Source of the DNA: Ahaetulla prasina
Lineage: Eukaryota > Chordata > Lepidosauria > Squamata > Colubridae
Reading direction: 5' to 3'
DNA: 64,000 nucleotides
Assembly (NCBI RefSeq): GCF_028640845.1
Contig: NC_080539.1
Coordinates: 179,255,459 to 179,319,458, forward strand
Of the stretch, positions 42,401 through 54,600 are shown in pieces; the stretch's first letter is position 1, and each line of letters opens with the position of its first letter. Made by a program: the position numbers and the translations under genes. The notes under the pieces were generated by a model. It ran no database searches and was not told where the DNA came from. It was given only the letters and a program-made list of their open reading frames with translations.

Positions 42401-45400
42401 CCAAAAGCTTATCAAAGAGATGATTTAAGAAATTTTAAACGGACAAAGGAGACTATTGTTTTTAAGAGATTATTTTTCAATGAAAGTGCATTGGAATGAA
42501 CTGTAATTAACTTAGACAAGTGAATTCAATCTCTGCAGGAATTATTTTTTCTTATTAAAAACTGCAGACAATTGGTAAATTTTACCCAAAAAAAGATAAC
42601 AGTAAGATTGTTTGCCTGACTATAAATATGGAGATGCAGATATGAAGTTTGAGAGGAAAGGATAACTTTGCCTTTTCTCTTGTTGGAAATATTTTCAATT
42701 TAGGATTACAATATAATGGCAAGAACCTGAAAGGTGGCATGCATGGAGAGAAGAGGGGTTTGTGTGTTAGAATAGTCTGTAGAAAGAGGAACATAATATT
42801 TGCTTCAGAAAACATTTCAGTCAGGGGTCCCCAATCCTGGGGTCGTAGCCTATTTGGAATTGGGCAGCACAAGTGGAAAAAGTGGAAAACTAAATTTCAG
42901 CAATTTAGAATCTCTTTATACTAAGTGGACCGCCTTTGAAAAAAAAAAGGATAAACGTTTCATAAAGATGAAAAAGGAGGTGAAATAAGAAGTCTGGAGA
43001 TATAAATCAAATTAATGATAAAATGGAAATTCTGGTGATTAAGGCAAAAGTTACAGACAGAGAATTCTTTGCATCAGTTTTTGTCAACAGTGATGGCACT
43101 CATCCCACATTTCCTAATTGTACAAGCAATGTGCATGACAACTTAACTAATGTTGATTTTACAGAAGAAAATGTTGGTAAAGCTCTAAGTAAATTGAAGC
43201 CATCTCTATCCATTGGACCTGATGGACTTTGTGCTTACTTTTTAAAAAAAACTCTCTAGTAATCTAGCAGAACCCCTAAGTATAATCTTTAATATAGCTT
43301 TTACTACCAGTTCCCTTCCCAGTCTCTGGTCACTAGCCACAGTCATTCCAGTTTTCAAAAAAGGCGACCCCAGCTTAGTTGATAATTATAGACCAATCTC
43401 CCTATGTTCCGTCGCCTGCAAGGTTATGGAATCCATCATCAACCAATCCATTACCTTACACTTAGAAATACACAACCTTCTCTCAAATAAACAATTTGGC
43501 TTCAGGAAAAAATTATCTTGCAATTTACAACTTCTGCACTGTAAAACCTGTGGACTACAAATCTTGACCTAGGTAAATTAATAGATGCAATATACATAGA
43601 CTTCTGTAAAGCTTTTGACTCAGTAGTACATGATAAACTTCTCCTAAAATTAAAATCCTATGGCATTTCAGGACCCTTACACAACTGGATATCTGCTTTT
43701 CTGTCAAACAGACAACAAATAGTTAAAATTGGTAATGCTCTATCAAATCCTGTTCCTGTCAAGAGTGGTGTTCCTCAAGGCAGCGTTCTTGGACCTACTC
43801 TCTTTATAATATACATAAATGATCTTTGTAATCATATCTCAAGTAACTGTGTTCTCTTTGCTGATGATGTCAAACTTTTCAACACCACTGACAATACATC
43901 CACAATTCAAAAGGACCTTGATCATCTAACTGCTTGGTCTAAAATTTGGCAACTACAAATCTCAACCAGTAAATGCTCAGTCTTGCATATTGGAAGAAAG
44001 AACCCAATCACAAAGTACATGCTTGAGGGACATTGCCTGCAGATGACCCCACTCTGTCAAAGACCTTGGAGTTTTTATATCTAACGATTTAAGTTCCAAA
44101 GCCCACTGCAACTATATAGCTAAGAAGGCTCTAAGAGTTGTTAACTTAATTTTACGTAGCTTCTTTTCAAAAAACACCACGCTACTGACCAGAGCATATA
44201 AAACATTTGTTAGGCCAATTCTTGATTACTGCTCTCCTGTCTGGAACCCATACCATATATCTGACATCAACACAGTTGAGCGTGTCCAAAGGTATTTTAC
44301 GAGAAGAATTCTCCACTCCTCCGAAACTAATAAAATACCTTATTCCACCAGACTTGATATCTTGGGTCTAGAAAACTTGGAACTTCGTCGCCTTCGTCAA
44401 GATCTGGGTTTAGCATATAAAATCATCCGTTGTAATGTCCTTCCTGTCAATGACTTTTTTAGTTTCAATAACAATATCACAAGAGCTACTAACAGATTTA
44501 AACTCAATGTCAACCGCTCCAGTTTAGATTGCAGAAAACACGATTTCTGTAACAGAATTGTATATACTTGGAATGCATTACCTGACTCTGTGGTTTCTTC
44601 TCATAACCCCAAAGGCTTTACTCAAAAACTGTCCACGGTTGACCTCACCACTTTCCTAAGAGGACTCTAAGGGGCGTGCATAAGAGCACAAACGTGCCTA
44701 CCGTTCCTGTCCTACTGTTTCTTCCCCTATGTATATATATGTTTTTAGTACCTCGTTTCTCCTCATATATACGTTCATATATTATATAACCCTTTATGCA
44801 ACGCTTTATATATATATTGTTATATTGTTATGACAAATAAAATAAATAAATAAATAAATAAGAATTGGAAAGAGTACTAGACATTCCAATTTGGCTCTAC
44901 TGGAATTAAAAGAGAAAGAATTCAGTCTGAGATTCAAAATTATTCCAGAGATTTCTGATGAAGATATTAAAGAGAAGATTATAAAGCTTTTGGGAAACTT
45001 TTTAAATTGCAGAGAGAAGGATACTGAGGAAGAAATAGATAAAGTTTATAGAATAAAGTCAAGATCTGCAAAAGAAGAAATGTTTCAAGGACTGTTTTGG
45101 TCCATTTTGTGAGGAAAAAGACTACATGTTTAGACTGTTCTAAACTTTTGGTTTTATCATGAATTACAAAAATTTAAGATAGAATATAGATAAAACAAAT
45201 TATTTTAAATGATTTAAATGATTTTTTAAAATCATTATTTGCAAAAAAAATTACTTATTTTAGAAAAACGGATACAAAATTTTGGTTTATAAAATGTTGG
45301 GTAAAAAAATTACTTTAGTTGGAACAAAAAACAGAAAAATATTTTTTTGTATATAATTTTTTGTATATAAAATCATCAACTAAAACCAGAACTTGTATTG

Positions 45401-48014
45401 ATTGATGATCATGGTAGATTTGTTTATTTATTTATTTATTTTTCAAATTTTTATACCCCCTTCTCCGAAGACTCAGGAAATACAGCAAATACAGCAAATA
45501 AAACACAATAATCCAAAAATTTTAAAATACAAAATCCGGTTTAAAAATCTAATTCAATCGCTGTATGTTAAAAATATTAAGTAAGAAAATTACAAAAATA
45601 AAATAAAACCCCTATTTAAAAGCCCACTAAAAACCCACAATATTAAAATCAATCAGGCCAGCCCCGTTTGGTGAAAAAAGAAGGTCTTGAGCTCGCGCGT
45701 AAAGGTCCGAAGATCAGGGAGAAGACGGAGTCCCACTGGCAGATCGTTCCACAAGGCCAGAGCCCCCTGGGGGCTGCCAGCTGAAATTGGTTGGCCGATG
45801 GCACCCTAAGGAGGCCCTCCCTGTGAGAGCGGACTGGACGCACTGGACGATGGGAGGAGGTTGTGGTGGAGGTTAATTTACATGGAACTGAGACTATTAT
45901 ATTGGGAATTTATGCCACAAATGAGGATTCTGTAAATGTATTAAAATAATAAAAATAGGTTATAAATAAATAAAGTGATATTCTATAAATGACCTATAGA
46001 GAGAGTAATAAATTTCTCTTAATGAAAATCTGAGTGGGGATTGGAATGAAATGACTTCCAACAAATGAACAGAACTTCACAGAAAAATGTTAAGATTACT
46101 CAAGGTAAATTACCCCAAAACAAATTTATGATGGAAAATTTAGTTTGTTGATGTATGGAGACAGAAAAATGGTAATTCAAGATAGTATACTTTCTTTCCT
46201 GATACATATAGAACCTTTTCAAGAATAGAGTTGAAATTAATATGATTTGGATTTCAAAGAATTTGGTTACTAAGACTCTCTCAAATCATAATTCTGTGAG
46301 GCTGGTTTATGAAAGGAAATTCAGTTCCTGAATTAGTATCCAGAAAAGCTGTGGTTTTAATTCTGTGTTCTTGGCTCTTTAACTGTGATTCTTTAGAAAA
46401 AAATGTAACCTCATACCTTTTCATGGAAGCAGCCAATTAGTATACTGTTGACAACTGAAGTGTTTCCAAGACTTTCCACAATGTTGATACCAAAATCTTT
46501 GCAGGAAGAGATGTGAAAGTTCCAAAGCTGAAGGTTGCTGGTGCTGATAATCTGATAGAATAATATTTTAACATGATATATTAGCATTGTTTTCATATAG
46601 CATAATGCTAATTACAAAGTCTCCCATTAGTTTCAAAGAAAATGATAAACCAAGAAGGCAAACCTGGGCTCCAGCTTCATAAGATAAATTGAATTTTTAA
46701 GAAATCATCTAAAATAATGCCAATTCTATTGATTTAGTTTTGTATGTTAGCAGATGACAAAAATTAAAGATTGATATTTCACAAGTTTTGCTGCAAAGAC
46801 ATTCACTATCAGTATTACTATAGAAAATGAACACAAAAAGGAATTATTTGCATGCATTTAATATCATAAAAATAACATCCAGCATTATTTAAAATACAGC
46901 CATTTGATGCTGCTAATATACAATTTTATCATTTTATCTTCTTTCTAGCTTTCTTTTTATCTTTTTCTGTTGTTTCTAGGAAGAAAGAATGCATGGTACC
47001 TTTGCTCCACCTTTGCACTGCCAGGCAGTAAAATTTTGGAATTTAACAGGTTCTGTATTGTTTCCCTTTTGAGGGTGATATGCTGGATGTATTAGGAGTC
47101 CATACCTATTTATAGCAAAGTAAATGATGATTTCATAAACAACAAAAATAATCTAGGCAAATTTATATCAGATGACACACTATATCAGATGACACTACAT
47201 GCATTATTTATTCAATTCATTTTATTTTTATCCCATCATATGTAGAAGAGCTTAAGATATTAGACACGGTGCTTGTTCTTCCTATTTTTCAGCACAACAA
47301 CCCTGTAAGTTCAGGTGCTGCTGAGAGCACTTCCAAAATTGAAGGTGGACTAGAATCTGGGGGGCCCTGCTCCCAAATTGATAACTTAAACACTAAACCA
47401 CACTAGCACTCATTGAATAATTTAGCGATTCTAGCACCACAAATGAAGTCCATAGTGTGTATTTGGAGGTGGCAATTGATGAAATTGAATAAAAAATAAA
47501 CAGAAAAGGCAATATGAAAAGTACTTTCTTTCAGGGTAGGTAGTTAATCAGCAGCATTTCCTCATATGTAGTATCCAACATTTTAGGGCAGGAAAAATGC
47601 TCATTTCTAAAGTAAGCAAATATCAAAATACTTCAAGAAAAGAGGCAAGAAACTGAATAGTAAGCTTGCTTTTAAATACAAGCATTTCAACTACTGCTTA
47701 AGGGTGTTGAATTAAGACCACTGGGAGTGGAGGAAAACAGCACTGTGTATACCACCTTGAGCTCTAGAGGAAAGGTGGGATATAACAAATAATAGCATTT
47801 GTGATATGTATATTAGAAAGTTGTTGAAAGTACATATTTAATTAACACAAGAAATGCAATACTTGCAATCCACTTCCACTAAACACATTTAGCCTCAAGA
47901 AGACTTAAAAATCTGGTCTAGCCAGTCCGCTCCAAAATTACAATGATTCCCTGATATAGTTCTTTGGTTGAGATTATTATAGCTTCTGTTCTCAACCTGT
48001 TCATGATGAGAATT

Positions 48015-48067
<53 letters not shown>

Positions 48068-51000
48068 CTTCAAGTGAGGTTTGGACTCCTGATAACTGCC
48101 TGGGTGAGTCCCTGAAGTTTTCTTGGCAAGAGTTTTCAGAAGTGGTTTACCATTGCCTATTGTGGTCCGTCAGCAGCCTACAGAGCTGGCAATGGAGTCA
48201 GACAGCAATGAGGTTGAGGTGGGACCAGGGCCATCGGGAAGTGAGGAGCGGACTCCAGAGCCTCCAGAGACTGATAGTAGTGAGGCAGAGGAACAGGAAG
48301 AGCCTGTTCCTAATGCACGCATGAGAAGAGCTGCCAGAAGGCAAGGGCAGCTCAAGCAAAGAGGACAACTCAGGAGTAGGGCCAAGAGATGATTGGCCCC
48401 TCCCATAAGGCTTAAAACAGACCAGCACCAGTGTTTCACTTTGCTGGACAACAATGTTATAGCTGCGTCTTCTGCTCCGTCTTCTGCTTTGTGTACATCT
48501 TTGTTTTTGTGGCTTCTGGACATTTGCCAGGAAGGGCCTTTGGCAGTTTGCTTAATTGGACTAAGGTTTGTTAGATAACTAAGGAATTTGTGTTGGGAGG
48601 CATTTGTTTTACTTTGAGTTGAACAACACTGGGAATGAAGTAATTCCCAGCTGTTTGAATAAAGTTTGTTTTTCCATGGACTAAGTTTATTACTACCTAC
48701 TTGGGTCTGGGTCACAACATTGCCTCCTTCCTACGGCTGAGAGAAAGTGACTGGCCCAAGGTCACCCGGCTGACTTCAAGCCTAAAGTGGGACTATGGCT
48801 CACAGTTTCCTGCTTTCTAGCTTGGGCTCTTAACCACAACACCAAACTGAAATGTGGATAATCAAATTAATATAGATTAGGAGAAAAATAAATAATAATT
48901 CATGGCAATTATGCATGACATTTGTTAATGAACTGAAACACTTTCATAAAGTATGGCAGGGACTCTGTGCCAATCTTTAATATTTGTAATATTTTGCAAA
49001 AAAAATATGTAATATTTTGCCCCCGTAAAAAAGGATAAGAATACAGCAACATGAGAAATATTATGTATCCATGGCACATCTCTCCAATGGAGTAAAACAT
49101 AACAGATGAAAATATGACAGAATGGTTTAGAATTGAAAAAGACTATATGCAACTGAAAATGAAATGAATTGTTTGCATAGTCTATGAGAAATGAACCATA
49201 GCATATCAATACGTTTTCATCCTGCTGGAGAGAGACCCTATTAAACATCAGCGAAAGCATTAAACACATTTACCCCAGTTAATTACTGCAGATTTCTTAT
49301 GTATGTGCATGTTGTATATCTGTTGGCATGTGTGAGATGACAAAATAAAATAGGCAGAAAGGGAAAAAAAAGATACCCAGAGCAGGAATGTGCTACATTA
49401 TTACTGAAGGACATCACTGGTTCTCCTAATCTTGAAGGAGGAAGGTGAAAAAAATAACCATGTCCGGCGCCACACACCAAGTTACTCTGCAGAGGAAATA
49501 GCAGTTATTAGGACATCTGAACCAACTCAACAAAGATCCTAAAACACCAAGAACACTGAACAGGTTTGTGTCTGTAAGTCACGAGAATTTATCATCACTA
49601 ACGGTACTTTGATCTCTATCAAATTATTGTTGAAATCTATGGAGGTTAAGATAATAGGTCTCTCTGAAAGTTGGGAAGACCCATACAAACATGCCTCCCC
49701 CACCCTCAACTATTCTAAACATTGACATCAAATCCTGGATTTCAGATTCAGTTCTTTTTAATCATGATTTAGATCATTTCCCCCCCCCCAAAAAAAAACA
49801 CCCCACTCCTTTGTTCCATTTTGTTTTTGCAACACTTTGAATAGTTTTTCATAATATGGACTTCCTCTATTGTAGCTACTTCTATTTTCTTCAGGGGCTC
49901 AAAGTAGCTTTGTTCCCTCACTTTTTAGCACCAGAACTATCCTGTGAAATAGAGTAGTTTGATTGGCTATGGTTGGCCCCAATTTATTCAGTCAACATTC
50001 AGTCAGATGAGAACTTGAACATAGAATTTCCCTAATCTCTTAATCAGTGCTACTATTTTTCTTACTATACTTTCTTTTGTATGTTTTTTTGGGGTGGGGA
50101 GAAAATTCTGATTCCCATTATAGATCAGGAATGAGAATTAAGGTCAGTTCATCTTAAAATACAAAACAGTGTATCTATTTTGAAATAAAACTATTTCATT
50201 ACCAAATCAAGATTCAAAATTAGGAGACTCTAAGAGAGAAGGCAATTAACTGGGAATATTGCCTAGACATTCAGCACTAAAAAAAAAAATCATAATGGAA
50301 ATCTGATCCAGATGTGCAGTGGCCAAAAGGTGCTCTCACTGGTGTCATTTTAAATGCTTGCCAAGTGGTTATGTCCCCAAAGGGATTGCAAGCACAGCCA
50401 CCAATTCACTTGCCAGAGGTTACTGGATGAATGGTTTTGAGAACACTAGTTGTGACCTAGATCAAAGAGAATCAGTAGAATCAGTAGCCTGAGAAAGAAA
50501 GGCCCCAGATCCTATTTCCAGACTTGTGATCTATCCAGTTTTCTCACTGTCATGGTGCATGACATTTTTCTCTGGGTGGCAAAACAAAGAGATAAGAGTA
50601 ATGCCGAAAGCACAAGTCTAGGCACCTTGTTACAGAAATATAGCTTTGCATATCATACTGCCCATAGCACAGTTAATGTAGAGCTTCCATTGTCAATTCA
50701 TATTATGTCACTGGATATTTACCTAGAATGTCATTGATTCAGTTCAGAAATTATTTTTAACCCAGGGAAGGGAGGGAAGCCTGTATATTTATGCAGAGGA
50801 GTAGTAGCTTGACAGCAGTACTTTTAGGCAAGTAGGAAATTTTATTTGGAAATACATTCTTTAGGAACTTTATTTTATGAATTTCATTGTAGCTAAATAT
50901 TCCCAGAAATGCCTTTCCGCGTGAATGTCTGATAGAATTTGGAGTACAACCAAGTTACATTTTGTTCATAATATTGGCACCATACATATTTGTTTAATGC

Positions 51001-51588
51001 AATGTTGAAAACTAAGCAATCATTTCTATTTGCTTTGTTTCTACTTGCTTCCTCCTCTTTTTTCCAATGGATGGTATTTTGAAAACTGAAAGATACGCAG
51101 GCCTCTCTTGCACACTATTTATTCAAGGTTCATAGAGAAACCCAAAGGTGCTTTTCCAGAGGCAACTGGACTTTCTTAGTTTCTTTTTCTTGAAAATGTT
51201 TCAGTTCTCATCCAAGAAGCTTCTTCAGTTCAGAACTGAACTGAACTGAACAAATAGAATTAGAAAGAAATGCAAGAAACAGCAGAACAAGCATTAATTT
51301 AATTTAAGCATTAATCTAACTGTTGGGGTGAGGAAGCTTCAAGAAAATGTATCACAATGTCACTTGTTTTTTGCTTTCCCGTTGTACAATAGCATTGTCT
51401 TTATATCTTACCTCTATCAAATTATCAGGAGACTGGATATATATTCCAGCTGGGGACAGAACTTCAGTATTGGAAAGGCCATCAACGCCCACTAGTCCAA
51501 TAATTGTATTGTGTCTTATTTTATTATTGCCATGCCATGCTCCTAAAAATACAATTGCAAATTAATAAATTATTGCATAGCAGACTGT

Positions 51589-51680
<92 letters not shown>

Positions 51681-54600
51681 TTGCACCCACCCTATTATTC
51701 ATGGCCCTAGCTGCTACTGAATTAGGCTTAATGAAGTGATGGAGAAATGGACTGTTCTGAGGACAGCAGCAGATAAACTCAAATCCCAATAGCAGCTGCA
51801 TAGCTGCCAATCTGCTTGGTAAATAATTGCTGCTTAAAAAAAAACTTTGCTGCAGGGAAGTGAAAGTAAATGTGGGTGAGTTGTAGTTAGAGATCAAACT
51901 GAAGACTTGGACCAATATACGGAGCACTTTATTCTGCATTCTGGTAAAGCAAAGGAGGTGTGTGCGTGTGTGTGTGTGTGTTTGCACATGTACTACCTTG
52001 CTTTACACACAAGTGTTCCTAAACTTGCTGAGGCTATATAAATGCAAAGACTACTAACATGGTGTTGATCTGGTTAATTGATTTAGCTTATGTTAAAGTA
52101 CATTGTGCATGCTTTGCTGATGATGAACTTTGTGGTGCATTTACAAATATCAAGACCCTGTTTAGCATCCTTTAATAAGCCTTTGTTCTGTTGCTTGGTG
52201 TGTGCTGCTCTTCACTTAATAATTGCTGCTGGCCTAGATCTGGTTATATCGTGTGCAAACATTTTTGTCCTGATCAAAATTCTTTTTTAGATGATTTTGA
52301 TCTACTGGAGCATTACTGTTGTATCAAAATCATCATATTCTATATATTTATGAAAGTGTCATTATAAGCAGCCAGCAGCAGTGCTTATCTTTAATAACTG
52401 TTGAAAGCAGAACAACAGATCCCATAGGAATGGGAACATAGTAAATTAAACTCAAATATGTCTTCCTTTGACTGGATACTGCTGGCTTAGCTGGGTTCTC
52501 TGTTCTCCAGGCTAACGTGTTCCTATTCAAGAAGCTTGATTACACAAATTCACTTTCACTTGGGGTTTTTCCTCTTGTCCCCCTAACCGCAACATGAATA
52601 TGCCCTGGTAACATATATTTTTTTGCCATATCTTTCATCTTATCCCCAGCCCATACTTGAAACAGCTTACAGTTATCTTTGGCTGTTCCAGTTTTAAAGT
52701 AGGAATTTCCCAATTGTCTAGATATAGTTTTTATTACGGATAAAAACTATAGCCAGTAAACTGGATGCGATGGTGTTTGAAAACTGTATCCAGTAAATAG
52801 AATGTAATTACTGGTTTAGTTGCAGTTTATTATCCCAGGTCTTTATAGCCCATTTAGGGAGCTGCAGGGACATTCCTTCCCCTCTGGTTGCTGGGAACTG
52901 TTCGTCATGGTATTTGTCACTTGAGCTCCAGGAAAGACCAGGCAACTGGCTTTTGCAGAAGCATCAGTTTACACAATGCATTTCAGGTCCTACCTGGCTT
53001 CATGAGAAACACAGATCTGTTTGTTGTTGTATTTTAAGCAGGTGTAGTGGTCTGTTTGTAAATGCTGGTTATCTGCTGCACAAAAGGTTGATTAAACCTA
53101 AGAAAAATCACCTGCATGTGCCAGCTCACATTGCTAGTTCTTCCATCATTGACATGTTTTTCAAGCTATACATTTTATTGGATGTTGTTTTTTTTACTTT
53201 GGTGCTGGAACAATGCCTTTGGCTACTTCATTATGGCTTTGGCTTTATTTGGTGAGGACAGTGTTGTTACAGCACAACAGCTAATCACAACAGTGTGTTT
53301 TCCATGGCTCTACACTGGCTTCCTCTGGTGCCACCAGCTGTCAGGTTAGAACTGGACTCCTTAGTCACTCACTACATTCACCTTCTTTTGAAACACTTGT
53401 TGAGGATGGAATTTACTCATTATCATCACCTCCTGGAACCTGATAGTTTGCTAGCTGGTTGGTTGGTTGATTGATTAGACTTGTTTGCTACCCATCTTGC
53501 CTAGAGGCAACTCTGGGTAGCTTACAAATACTAAACACTGATAAAACATTGAACATTAAAATGCATAATAATAATTTACAATTACAAAGATGAGGAAGAA
53601 GGGAGCAGGATGTGCATGGGAGAGTTGGGGGCATGACATCTCCAATGTCATGCATGCTGGTGGGGCCCCAAGCCAATTGGCAGAGCCAGGTCTTCAGGCT
53701 CCTAGGAAAGTTAGGAAGGTGAGTATGGATCTTGGTTTACTTTTGGACATGTGATTAGCATGTATTCATAAGAGGAGGGATTACAACAAAAAAGGCACAT
53801 CAGAGGTTCTCCATCCCATGAATTGCCCCACTCTTGCAATGCATCTGTTGGACAGCTAGACAGATGGCTATACCTACCATTCTAAGCTCTTGCCTATACT
53901 TCTCCAAAGCTGCCCTTCTCATGCAAGATCTTCTCTAGGGTTGCCCTTATTTTGTGGTGATCTCTTTCATTGAAAAAAATGCAGCCTCTAATTTGTCAGC
54001 ATTTCATAAACAAATTAAATCTATATTGCCAAGGGAGTCCTTAGCATCAGCTAATTTTAATAAGGACAGTAATTTGGTATTTGTGCTTTCAGTGTTGTTT
54101 ATATTTCTGACATACACCACCACGGATCCTTAGGATTGGGAGGTAAGAAAGCCCAAATAAATAAATAAATACATGTGAGAATGATTGATGGCCGATTTCC
54201 CATCAGCAGGGGAAATGGAAGAGTAAATGAAATCAGAATCTGTATTAATCCTTTTCTTTAACTTGCTCTCAATAGGTTAATAAGAACTGTACCTTTTGTC
54301 ACTCCAGTTCTAGTTTTAAAATAGGGATTAGCCAGGGGCACCATGGATTACACCAACATACTTTTCTTTCAATTCAAAGACCAGTGGATAAAAAATTAAT
54401 GCAGCCATCTGGATCAACTCTTTGTCCAAAAAGCTGATGGTTGCCATATGTTTATGTTTGCTTTATTGCTGGATTGCCATCTTGTGATTATTTTGCAGTT
54501 GTTTTGGTTAATTTTTTATATGTTGCTTCTATTTTAGTGAGCAGTTTAGAGTGAGAGGGAGGGAGGGAGGGAGGGAGGGAGGGAGGAAGGAAGGAAGGAA

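Larger units (their letters stand above)
39282..46416. other. intron between PKHD1 exons 8 and 9
   Basis: 7,135 nt. Holds old interspersed repeats (39960-40445, 41827-42014, 42823-42875), the plus-strand CR1-type LINE (43058-44866) and a snake repeat (45420-45870). 40450-41820 and 42020-42820 show nothing recognised. Confidence 0.7.
47106..49376. other. intron between PKHD1 exons 6 and 7
   Basis: 2,271 nt. Contains degenerate SINE-like pieces (47212-47415, 47738-47790, 48066-48845), a (TC)n(TG)n run and a nested 559-bp insertion. The remainder is featureless. Confidence 0.7.

Noticed and set aside
48123..48392. 89-codon frame with acidic and basic blocks as a cellular gene
   Set aside because: It lies within a transposed insertion and begins in the older flanking SINE.
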